Part shown: piece by piece, positions 1 to 6,971 of the stretch | How positions within the stretch are numbered: the stretch's first letter is position 1 | Layout: the number at the start of each line of letters is the position of its first letter | Assembly: GCA_017882185.1 (NCBI GenBank) | Contig: JADGQA010000006.1 | Coordinates: 1-38,259, forward strand | Direction: 5' to 3' | Source: Bacteroidota bacterium | GTDB taxonomy: Bacteria; Bacteroidota; Ignavibacteria; UBA10030 | DNA length: 38,259 nucleotides | Position numbers and translations under genes: made by a program | The notes under the pieces: generated by a model | Told to the model about the DNA's origin: nothing | The model's input: the letters and a program-made list of their open reading frames with translations, nothing else | Database searches by the model: none

Positions 1-578
1 AGACGATAACACAGCAAGAGCATGACAATAATCCCATATATCACAGGTCTTTGCGTGTCAGCCTTGACCAGCCAAAAATAGTGCACGACGCCAAGGATAG
101 CACATGCATAGACGAGTCGGTGAAGCCTCCGCCATCGTTTGCCTCCCATTCGCCGCATGACCGCATCAAATGAGGTAACTGCGAGAGGAATGAGCAGAGT
201 CAGAGCCGTAAATCCTACGGTGATAAACGGTCGTTTGCCGATGTCCTTGATGATCTCTTGCCAGTCGAAGAACTTGTCGAGGAAGATGTAGGTTGTGAAA
301 TGAAGACAAACATAAAGGAATGCAAACAGGCCGATCATTCGGCGGAATCGCTGGAGCGAAGTCCACCCACTGATCTTTCGGAGCGGAGTGATCGACAACG
401 TTATTACCAGAAAACGAAGAGTCCACACTCCCGTTACGTTCGTGAAATCGCTGATCGGATTGGCGCTGAGATTATCCGTGAAGAAATCGTAGCCAAGCAG
501 CCCAAGGGGCAGCAAACAAAGGATGAAGGCCACCGGCTTGAAGACAGCACGAACCCAATCGAATCTTCTGTTGCTCAT
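1..578 (-). CDS. msrQ: MsrQ, heme membrane subunit of methionine sulfoxide reductase (3' end cut by window)
   Basis: The frame read leftward from the ATG at 578-576 stays open to the window edge (192 codons; the family is about 200 aa), so only the last few residues are missing. It reads as a polytopic inner-membrane protein of the ferric-reductase-like (YedZ) family. Histidines likely to bind heme b are at residues 93 (CLHFTTYIF), 153 (RLHRLVYA) and 166 (VVHYFWLVKAD), all inside or next to hydrophobic helices. MsrQ passes quinone-derived electrons to periplasmic MsrP. The start overlaps the msrP stop by one base (TGATG), so the two are translationally coupled. Family assignment is firm from the LHRLVYA...HYFWLVKAD signature; the heme ligand assignment is inferred from the family. 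Confidence 0.93.
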   Translation of the reverse strand, partial: MSNRRFDWVRAVFKPVAFILCLLPLGLLGYDFFTDNLSANPISDFTNVTGVWTLRFLVITLSITPLRKISGWTSLQRFRRMIGLFAFLYVCLHFTTYIFLDKFFDWQEIIKDIGKRPFITVGFTALTLLIPLAVTSFDAVMRRMGGKRWRRLHRLVYACAILGVVHYFWLVKADTQRPVIYGIIVMLLLCYR

Positions 579-1528
579 CAGAAATATTTTTTCAAATCCA
601 TCCCGGAATACAATCCCGCTACCTGGTCCGCATAACCATTGAACATCAGCGTTTTCCGTTTGAAGAACTCGCCGATTCTTCTTTCGGTTTTCTGGCTCCA
701 CCGCGGATGATCAACTTCCGGGTTCACATTCGAATAGAATCCATATTCATTTGGTGCGGATTCATTCCATGTTGTCAATGGTTGAGTCTCGACGAATCGG
801 ATCCGCACGATAGATTTGCAGCACTTGAATCCATATTTCCAGGGGATAACCGAGCGCAATGGCGCCCCGTTTTGATTTGGCAGGCTTTTTCCGTAAAGAC
901 CGGTCGCCACAAAGGCCAGGGGATTCATCGCCTCATCCATACGCAGTGCCTCGCGGTAAGGCCAGTCAAGATACGATCTGCTCTGCCCTGGCATTTGGCT
1001 CGGATCCAGGAGTGTTGTAAACTCCACATATTTCGCTTTTGATGTAGGTTCCAGCCTATAAATCAAGGCGGACATGGGGAAACCGTGCCACGGAATAACC
1101 ATCGACCAACCTTCGACACAACGATGACGGTATATCCGGTCTTCCATTGTATACGGTTTTAGAAGGTCTTCCAAATTGTAGACTTTGGGACGTTTTACTT
1201 CCCCTTCAACGGAGACCTTCCACGGACTCGTCTTGAAATTTTGCGCGTACTCGGACGGGTCGCTTTTGTCGGTTCCGAATTCATAGAAGTTATTGTACGT
1301 GGTGATTTCTTTGTAAGTATTCACTTCTTCGTCCGTGTCATACGGACCTTTCTTGCCTTTTGGCCATCGATCCTGCGAGTCCGCAAGGAGACCATCCGGC
1401 ATTGCCACTCCGGCCGCAACACTCACGGCGGCTATAGAGGCGGCACGAATAAATTCCCTGCGACTGTGATAAAGCTTCTCATCCGTTATTTCTGATGATT
1501 TGATATTGGCAACACGTTTGATGAACAT
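578..1528 (-). CDS. msrP: MsrP, periplasmic molybdopterin methionine sulfoxide reductase catalytic subunit
   Basis: Catalytic partner of MsrQ; reduces oxidised methionine in periplasmic proteins. The 316-aa product carries a twin-arginine signal (SRREFIRAA, residues 22-30) followed by an Ala-rich hydrophobic stretch, consistent with Tat export of a folded molybdoenzyme. The sulfite-oxidase-like molybdopterin domain is recognised by [15 protein letters not shown], in which Cys137 would be the Mo ligand. Start choice: an in-frame GTG lies 18 nt upstream at 1546, but a GGAGGAGAGG Shine-Dalgarno lies between that GTG and the ATG at 1528, so the ATG is the real start. It lies 71 bp downstream of herA on the same strand and may be read from it. 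The function is well supported; the substrate is family knowledge. Confidence 0.95.
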   Translation of the reverse strand: MFIKRVANIKSSEITDEKLYHSRREFIRAASIAAVSVAAGVAMPDGLLADSQDRWPKGKKGPYDTDEEVNTYKEITTYNNFYEFGTDKSDPSEYAQNFKTSPWKVSVEGEVKRPKVYNLEDLLKPYTMEDRIYRHRCVEGWSMVIPWHGFPMSALIYRLEPTSKAKYVEFTTLLDPSQMPGQSRSYLDWPYREALRMDEAMNPLAFVATGLYGKSLPNQNGAPLRSVIPWKYGFKCCKSIVRIRFVETQPLTTWNESAPNEYGFYSNVNPEVDHPRWSQKTERRIGEFFKRKTLMFNGYADQVAGLYSGMDLKKYF

Positions 1529-1599
1529 ACCTCTCCTCCTCCACACATCTCTTGCTGGATGACATCGATTGTTTTACGGACAGGCGGCAGAGCGGCTGG

Positions 1600-3213
1600 C
1601 TACACTTTCTCCTGCTTCCACCATCGGTCGACCACTTCGTTGATTTTGGTCCGGGCCTCACTCTTCTTCCACTTCTCATAGAACTTGATATCCGCGCTAT
1701 CGGGTTCCGGATTTGGATAATCGATTTGAACCCTAAGCGGCATCGAAATCGCATCGCCAACGATCAATGCCTCTCCCTGCCGAAGAGCAGGCAGCACATC
1801 GACCAGGCCGACGAAACTATCCGGTACTAACTTCCTAACATAATTTTGGTCAAGGGGGTTCGTGAGGCGGAGGATGACAAAGTTGTTGCACTGAGAAAGA
1901 ATCGTTTCGGACACCTCGACGGGGCGCTGGCTCACAACCATACAGCTCACGCCGTATTTTCTGCCTTCTTTCGCTATTCGCTCAACCGTTCGCCTTGCAG
2001 CCCCCGACCCTGCACCAACGCCGGTGCTGGGGAGGTAGTTGTGCGCCTCTTCGAATACGAGCAGGATTGGGAAGTCACGGCGATTAGAGTTCCAGAAATT
2101 GAAGTCGAAGATCATCCGGGCAAGCAATGAGACGATCGTATTAACAACATCGAAGGGCACACCGCTCAGGTCGAGTATCGTGACTTGTGCGGAACCGTCG
2201 GCACCAAGTATTTTTGACAAAAATTCAATCATTGTCGAAGATTTGATGTACGTTTTTGGTCTGAAGACGAAACCGTAACGAGGGTCATTCAGTTTCCCAT
2301 CGAGACGCACGAGGAAGCGAGTGAATTTACCATAGAACGGTCCCTCTTTCGGAATCGAGAGTCCGGCAGTTATTTTTTCCGTGTCGAGATACTGCATGCG
2401 CGCCCTCACTTCAGCGAGGTCGAAATAGACCGGCGTGTCGACGGTGATAATGCTGGACATTTCCGGATTCTTGCCTTTCTTGGATCCCACAATCAAGTCT
2501 TTGAAGACCGTGATCTGGCTGGCGGCATTTTCGTCGTTCTCGTCGATGAACGTTTCTCGCAACTCCTCGAAATTCATCAACCAATACGGTAACTCAAAAT
2601 CGGCGATTGCAATGTGATTGCACTTTCCTTCAAACGCCTTTGCATACTCGTTATGGATATCGAGGATGATGATGTTCGTATCAGGATACGGTGCCACCTT
2701 TTGGAGAATTGAAGCAACGGTGCACGATTTTCCCGATCCGCTTGACCCGAGGACAGCGATATGCTTTCCAAAGAATTTGTTTGCATCCAGGTACGCCCGC
2801 TGCGTCTCGAACAGTGAAAGATTCCCCACAGAAAATCCATATCGTTGATATACCGAAAACGCAACCGCCAAGTCCGCGTCTTCGGCAATATACACTGGAG
2901 TGTCAACCGTTGGATAGTTTGAAACGCCTCGCTCGTATTTTCCACCTTTGACCGTGCCCACGAGCGTGACCAACATGAGGTATCGCTGAGTTGGACTACC
3001 GTTGATGGTTACGTCTTCTTTCTTCAGCTCGCTGCACATGCCAACGATCACAAGATTCCCCATGGGAATCAACACATACGTGCTCAGCTGGCCGATGAAA
3101 TATGTTTTTCCATTCAAATCCCTGTTGAGCGACGTGATATTGCCATCGAGAAGCACGGAGAGACCGGCGCTGTTGATTGATGTGACGACCCCAATGAGTT
3201 TTTGTTCTAACAT
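1600..3213 (-). CDS. herA: HerA-type hexameric DNA translocase/ATPase (HAS-barrel, DUF87)
   Basis: A 537-aa FtsK/HerA-superfamily ATPase. The N-terminal roughly 100 residues look like a HAS barrel (beta-rich, LIGVVTSI...VLIPMGNLVIVG). The RecA-like core has Walker A GSSGSGKS at 155-162, Walker B ILLVFEEAHNYLP at 383-395 with the paired glutamates, and a sensor-like VVSQRP at 427-432. HerA proteins pump DNA, classically with the nuclease NurA in end resection; others work in phage defence or with unrelated nucleases. No NurA-like or other nuclease gene is adjacent: the neighbours are a PP2C phosphatase upstream (80 bp) and msrP downstream. ATG start at 3213, with AGGAT about 10 nt upstream. 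The family is confident; the process it serves here is unknown. Confidence 0.88.
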   Translation of the reverse strand: MLEQKLIGVVTSINSAGLSVLLDGNITSLNRDLNGKTYFIGQLSTYVLIPMGNLVIVGMCSELKKEDVTINGSPTQRYLMLVTLVGTVKGGKYERGVSNYPTVDTPVYIAEDADLAVAFSVYQRYGFSVGNLSLFETQRAYLDANKFFGKHIAVLGSSGSGKSCTVASILQKVAPYPDTNIIILDIHNEYAKAFEGKCNHIAIADFELPYWLMNFEELRETFIDENDENAASQITVFKDLIVGSKKGKNPEMSSIITVDTPVYFDLAEVRARMQYLDTEKITAGLSIPKEGPFYGKFTRFLVRLDGKLNDPRYGFVFRPKTYIKSSTMIEFLSKILGADGSAQVTILDLSGVPFDVVNTIVSLLARMIFDFNFWNSNRRDFPILLVFEEAHNYLPSTGVGAGSGAARRTVERIAKEGRKYGVSCMVVSQRPVEVSETILSQCNNFVILRLTNPLDQNYVRKLVPDSFVGLVDVLPALRQGEALIVGDAISMPLRVQIDYPNPEPDSADIKFYEKWKKSEARTKINEVVDRWWKQEKV

Positions 3214-3292
3214 GGCGTTGTGATCCTAAGAATTGATGGATTGAACATCTTTGATCGTCGGAATCCACGACCGCAATGAACTACGTCCGGAT

Positions 3293-4525
3293 TCACGATC
3301 GTTTGATGACGACAATGGACTTGTCGTCGGAGTATTCGTCTGAATCCTGCGAAAACTGATTCACTTCATTCAAGATGTTCACACAAATTTCTTTGGCCGT
3401 GAGTGTATGCAGAGAAGTGAGGCTTTGCTCGATCCGCTTCTCGCCAAAAGCCCCGCCATCCGATCCGCGGGCTTCACTCACGCCGTCCGTATACATAAGG
3501 CAGACATCTCCTTTCTGAAGATACGTATTTTCAACTCTAAAATTCTCATCCGGGAATGGCCCGAGGATTTGGCCTGTAGGTTCAAGAACTTCCAGCACCT
3601 TGGTACTCGCGTGATACACAAACGGACTGTTGTGACCGGCGTTGGAATAAAGGAGAAGGCCCTTCTTATTGTCCGAAAGCTCAGCATAGAACATCGACAC
3701 GAATTGCTCCTCGGCAAAAGCCTTGTTAACAATCCTGTTGATGCGTGAAATCAACGAGCTGATTTTGGTATGATACGAAGTACCCATTCTGATAGCACCG
3801 ACGACATACAGCGCTTGAGAGGCAGCCCGAAAGCCCTTGCTCGCCGCATCTCCGATGACAATTCCAAGCCTGTCCTTTTCCGAATCCGTGTACAGGTAGT
3901 CGAAAAAATCGCCACCGACGATTCGGTCGGGTTGTGAGACTCCATAAATCTCATAATCAAAAAATGTGAACGAAGATTCGGGGAGTATATTCAGCTGTAT
4001 CTCCCTCGCCTTGTCAATATCCATCTCCAGCAGTTTCGCCTTCCGTTCGATCTTCCTGCTTCGAAGAACAGACGACGCCGCCAGACTGATGATATTCAGG
4101 TCGGCCTGGAGAGTCTGATCGAGGAAGTCCGAGTTGAATGCAAGAACATACTGATAAACAAGGCCGTTTTTCCAGCCAATTTTTTCGCCGACTCCCGTGG
4201 CCGAATACTTGACGATTCCCTTCTTACGAAGGTATTTGTCGGTTTCGTGGGCGATAATGGTACGCTGCTCCGTAAGCGCCTGAAACATCGGATACTGCGC
4301 AACCGGTATTTTGTATCCGATCTCGACCTTTTCGATGACACCAATTTGGTGGACAAGGCGGTATGACTCACTCGTCTGTTCATATTGCCATATCCTGCCC
4401 CCTTTGATGCTAATGTTTTCATCCTTTACGATCTCGTTGAGGATGTGTTTGAGTACTTCTTTGTCTGTCTTAAAATGTTCAGAGGCAAAGCTCTCGATGG
4501 TTCTGTATAGTCGTCGTAGGTTCAT
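3293..4525 (-). CDS. GAF-PP2C (SpoIIE/RsbU-type) serine/threonine phosphatase
   Basis: A 410-aa soluble signalling protein. Residues 1-155 look like a GAF-type sensor domain, 155-180 a charged helical linker (RKIERKAKLLEMDIDKAREIQ, trimmed: the typical linker before this phosphatase), and 180-410 a PP2C/SpoIIE domain. Metal-binding aspartates are in VGGDFFDYL (Asp206), VIGDAASKG (Asp225), MYTDGVSEA (Asp347) and SDDKSIVVIKR (about Asp400). Such proteins usually dephosphorylate an anti-sigma-factor antagonist in a partner-switching cascade; no STAS or RsbW-like partner gene is in the window, so the target is unknown. The IGDAASKGF motif differs slightly from the usual IGDVSGKG but keeps the Asp. 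A promoter-like sequence lies at 4656-4684 and would leave a leader of about 120 nt. Confidence 0.9.
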   Translation of the reverse strand: MNLRRLYRTIESFASEHFKTDKEVLKHILNEIVKDENISIKGGRIWQYEQTSESYRLVHQIGVIEKVEIGYKIPVAQYPMFQALTEQRTIIAHETDKYLRKKGIVKYSATGVGEKIGWKNGLVYQYVLAFNSDFLDQTLQADLNIISLAASSVLRSRKIERKAKLLEMDIDKAREIQLNILPESSFTFFDYEIYGVSQPDRIVGGDFFDYLYTDSEKDRLGIVIGDAASKGFRAASQALYVVGAIRMGTSYHTKISSLISRINRIVNKAFAEEQFVSMFYAELSDNKKGLLLYSNAGHNSPFVYHASTKVLEVLEPTGQILGPFPDENFRVENTYLQKGDVCLMYTDGVSEARGSDGGAFGEKRIEQSLTSLHTLTAKEICVNILNEVNQFSQDSDEYSDDKSIVVIKRS

Positions 4526-4839
4526 TTGTTTCTATCGTTGTCCTTGCTCATGCCGGCATTGTGATTGCAGAGGGTCAAATTAAGAGCTTGGAATTGCGTC
4601 GAACAGGTTCCGCTGGCCCCCTTTCTTGACGTGTCGATGACGTTGAAGCGATGTGATGATAGCTGAAAAACGAGTGAAAATCAACGTAAGGAAATCGAGT
4701 TTTAGATAATGATGAACAGAATATTGTGACGTGGTACAATGCGGAAGTGAACTGACACAACAGAGCGAGTCGAAAATCTCCGATGCATCAACGAGGGAAA
4801 TTTTGTAGGGGCCCCGTGGAACTCACACGTCAATCTGCC
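4526..4839. other. Intergenic region upstream of the phosphatase gene
   Basis: 314 bp without a convincing gene. It holds the promoter candidate for the phosphatase gene at 4656-4684. A self-complementary GGGGCCCC at 4808-4815 has no loop or U-tract, so it is not called a terminator for the RDD gene. A 61-codon open frame on the minus strand (4575-4760) lacks family resemblance and a ribosome-binding site and crosses the promoter; it is not called. Confidence 0.6.
4656..4684 (-). promoter_or_regulatory. Promoter candidate for the GAF-PP2C gene
   Basis: On the minus strand TTGATT, a 17-nt spacer, then TATCAT. This fits a sigma-70-type -35/-10 pair and also a Bacteroidota-type TTG-N20-TAnnAT reading. 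Transcription would start near 4648, about 120 nt before the start codon. Found by eye only. Confidence 0.35.
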
Positions 4840-5325
4840 TCACTGAGGGTACTGTTTGTTGACGACAAGACAACTTGCCATTATGTCGTGCAACGCCTGT
4901 TTTTTTTCAGTGAAGCCTGCCATAATAAAACCTATGTAGAGGATCATCCCGGAAACAATTTTCCCAAAGTATCGCCCCGTCGCCCTGCCAAACGAAATTC
5001 GATTGCCGTCAAGATCTGTCACCTTGATGCCAAGTGCCATCTTTCCAAGCGTTGCCTGATTCACCGATGATTCCATCAATGCGAAGTACAGCCATCCGAC
5101 GATCATCAGTGCTAGAATTGCCATCAGGATTGCGGATGCTGCCGCGATGATGAGAGCGACCGTTGATTCCGCGTCGCTGGAGAACAAAGAAAGAAAACTA
5201 AGGCCAAACAGTGCCCCGATAAATACAATGACAAAGAAACCCGCCAGTGACAGAACGATGTCGTCGATGATGTAGGCAACGAACCGCTTCCAAAACCCCG
5301 CGTAGGAGACATTGATCTGTTCCAT
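4840..5325 (-). CDS. RDD family integral membrane protein
   Basis: A 161-aa protein with three to four hydrophobic segments. The N-terminal YAGFWKRFVAYIIDDIVL carries the Arg...Asp-Asp pattern (RFVAYIIDD) that names the RDD family, and the C-terminal part has the usual ATLGKMALGIKVTDLDG stretch followed by IGRY-like FGRATGRYFGK. RDD proteins are small inner-membrane proteins; some have been linked to ion exchange but most are uncharacterised, and no function can be read from this context. The ATG at 5325 is preceded by AGGAGTGACACC, a good ribosome-binding site. It lies 35 bp downstream of the DinB-family gene and is probably co-transcribed with it. Confidence 0.88.
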   Translation of the reverse strand: MEQINVSYAGFWKRFVAYIIDDIVLSLAGFFVIVFIGALFGLSFLSLFSSDAESTVALIIAAASAILMAILALMIVGWLYFALMESSVNQATLGKMALGIKVTDLDGNRISFGRATGRYFGKIVSGMILYIGFIMAGFTEKKQALHDIMASCLVVNKQYPQ

Positions 5326-5360
5326 GGTGTCACTCCTGACGATTGGTGGATGTGAGGTGT

Positions 5361-5858
5361 CTACTGTTGAATTGTACGATAAAATCCTATGAGATCTGTG
5401 TTCTGAGGCTTAGCGCCAAGCTGTCGGATCATCGTCACAATTTGTCCGCGATGATACGAAGCGTGGTTCACTTTATGCAACATTTGTTGAACGAGAGGCT
5501 GTGAATGTTGATTGCCTTTCGTATCCTTATACGTAACGGGTTTCTGGAGACGGGCATCCTCAAGCGTGCCCAGAAATTTCCGAATTTCTTCCCGGTACGA
5601 GTTCCACCGCTCTTTTAAAATCCCCAACGTTGGTATTTGGTCAGTGGTCATCAGCCCATTGGGGGAATTCCCTTTCCACCGCTCCAACCAGATCCAGTCG
5701 GCTGCGCAGATGTGAACCAAAGTTCCTTGAATGCCTCCGTGGCTCGATTTCATATCTCGTTCGAATTGTTCTTCGGTGAGCGCCGAGACCGACTCAAGCG
5801 TTCGGTTCGTGGCCCATTCGTCAAACATGAACAACTCTTGAATCTCTTTTGAAATCAT
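5361..5858 (-). CDS. DinB-family metal-dependent protein (four-helix bundle)
   Basis: A 165-aa protein of the DinB/YfiT-like fold. Features seen: an N-terminal LFMFDEWATNRTLESV helix, then GTLVHICAADWIWLERW containing the first metal-type His, and HKVNHASYHRGQIVTMIRQLG near residues 128-148 with the His-x3-His pair expected in helix 4. Family members bind a divalent metal with three His; many act as thiol-dependent S-transferases or damage-induced proteins of unknown substrate. The ATG at 5858 has GGAGAGGAG upstream. It follows the radical SAM gene by 48 bp and precedes the RDD gene by 35 bp, all same strand. The family call is good; the substrate is unknown. Confidence 0.88.
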   Translation of the reverse strand: MISKEIQELFMFDEWATNRTLESVSALTEEQFERDMKSSHGGIQGTLVHICAADWIWLERWKGNSPNGLMTTDQIPTLGILKERWNSYREEIRKFLGTLEDARLQKPVTYKDTKGNQHSQPLVQQMLHKVNHASYHRGQIVTMIRQLGAKPQNTDLIGFYRTIQQ

Positions 5859-5906
5859 GGAGTCTCCTCTCCAGGCTTTCTGTCTGTGAATTGCTCCGAC
5901 TGAGTC

Positions 5907-6935
5907 CTACGCCTCCAGGACCTTCAAACCTTCAGTGCAGTTTGTGCACATATCGATATTTTTTCGACCTCGCAGTATCGCTTGCCGAAAATTCGTGTAC
6001 TTTTTCGAGTGCCAGATATCCCGAAATGACTGGGTTGCCGTATCTCCCATTTGATATTTCGCGTGCTTATCGAAACAACAAGGAACGACTCGATTGTCCC
6101 AAGTTACGGAAGCCGTATGCCACAAAAACCAACAATGGTTCGCCAGATCCGACTTGATATGGTAGTGCCCATCGGCGCCAAGCTCATAACGGCTGAGCTG
6201 CTCGTTGCGCGGCATCAGTTCATTGCCGTTTTCCGGATTGTAGATTTGTGCCGTCTTGATTGACACCTCATCGACACCCAGTTCCTTCCCGAGTTTCTTG
6301 ATATCTTCAATTTGGTGCTCGTTGTGGGAGAAGACGATAAACTGAAATACGATGTAGGGGTTCCTTCTGCCCAACTTCTTCTTCCATTCGATGAGACGCT
6401 TTGTCCCTTCAATCACTTTGGAAAGCCTGCCGCGAACCCGATATTTTTCGAACACTTCCTGCGTCGTTCCATCTATCGATATGATCATCTTCGTGAGTCC
6501 GGCTTCGATCGTCTTGCGACAGTTTTCATCCGTAAGAAAGTGAGCGTTGGTACTGATCTCGCTGAAGAGATTCTTCGATGTAGCATATTCGACCATTTCG
6601 AAGAACTTTGGACTCAGGTATGATTCGCCCTGGAAATACAGCTGGACTAGAAAACTGTCTTTTGCGAGTTCATCGACGGTTTTCCTGTACGCTTCTGTGT
6701 CATCGACCATTCCTTCGGGACGAGCCAGTTCGCGTGTGCCCGTCGGACATTGCGGACACCGCAAATTGCAGTAGTTCGTCGGCTCATATAATAGATAAAT
6801 TGGCAATCCCCACACCACCGGTCGTTTGAGGACTTTGGAAACATAGAAGCTGGAAACGACTTTGGCATAGTTCCAGACCCTTCGTGGCGTCACGACGGGA
6901 AGAACATAAGACAGTTCCTTGAAGGTTGTCTTCAT
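5907..6935 (-). CDS. Radical SAM/SPASM domain protein
   Basis: A 342-aa radical SAM enzyme. The N-terminal YEPTNYCNLRCPQCPTG holds the CX3CX2C cluster-binding motif (Cys56, Cys60, Cys63). A TIM-barrel-like middle follows, with FQGESYLSP (the GGEP-like strand), ISTNAHFLT and MIISIDGTTQEVFEKYR. The C-terminal SPASM-like region has VVPCCFD and CTNC cysteines for auxiliary cluster binding. SPASM proteins include peptide maturases and many enzymes acting on cell-surface precursors. There is no small precursor-peptide gene next to it, so a RiPP role is not supported. Start: ATG at 6935 gives the N-terminus typical of relatives (MKTTFKEL); an in-frame GTG at 6947 is possible, and neither has a clear ribosome-binding site. 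It lies downstream of mutS on the same strand. Confidence 0.9.
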   Translation of the reverse strand: MKTTFKELSYVLPVVTPRRVWNYAKVVSSFYVSKVLKRPVVWGLPIYLLYEPTNYCNLRCPQCPTGTRELARPEGMVDDTEAYRKTVDELAKDSFLVQLYFQGESYLSPKFFEMVEYATSKNLFSEISTNAHFLTDENCRKTIEAGLTKMIISIDGTTQEVFEKYRVRGRLSKVIEGTKRLIEWKKKLGRRNPYIVFQFIVFSHNEHQIEDIKKLGKELGVDEVSIKTAQIYNPENGNELMPRNEQLSRYELGADGHYHIKSDLANHCWFLWHTASVTWDNRVVPCCFDKHAKYQMGDTATQSFRDIWHSKKYTNFRQAILRGRKNIDMCTNCTEGLKVLEA

Positions 6936-6971
6936 AGAGCTTGGCACGTATTCAAACAGAAATCCATCATC

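Noticed and set aside
1529-1546. GTG start for msrP at 1546
   Set aside because: The GGAGGAGAGG ribosome-binding site lies inside those six codons, so the ATG at 1528 is used.
4808-4815. GGGGCCCC palindrome as terminator of the RDD gene
   Set aside because: It has no loop bases and no following U-tract, so it cannot fold as a terminator.
5907-6935. Radical SAM/SPASM protein as part of a peptide-modifying (RiPP) system
   Set aside because: No small precursor-like gene lies next to it; it sits between mutS and a DinB-family gene.
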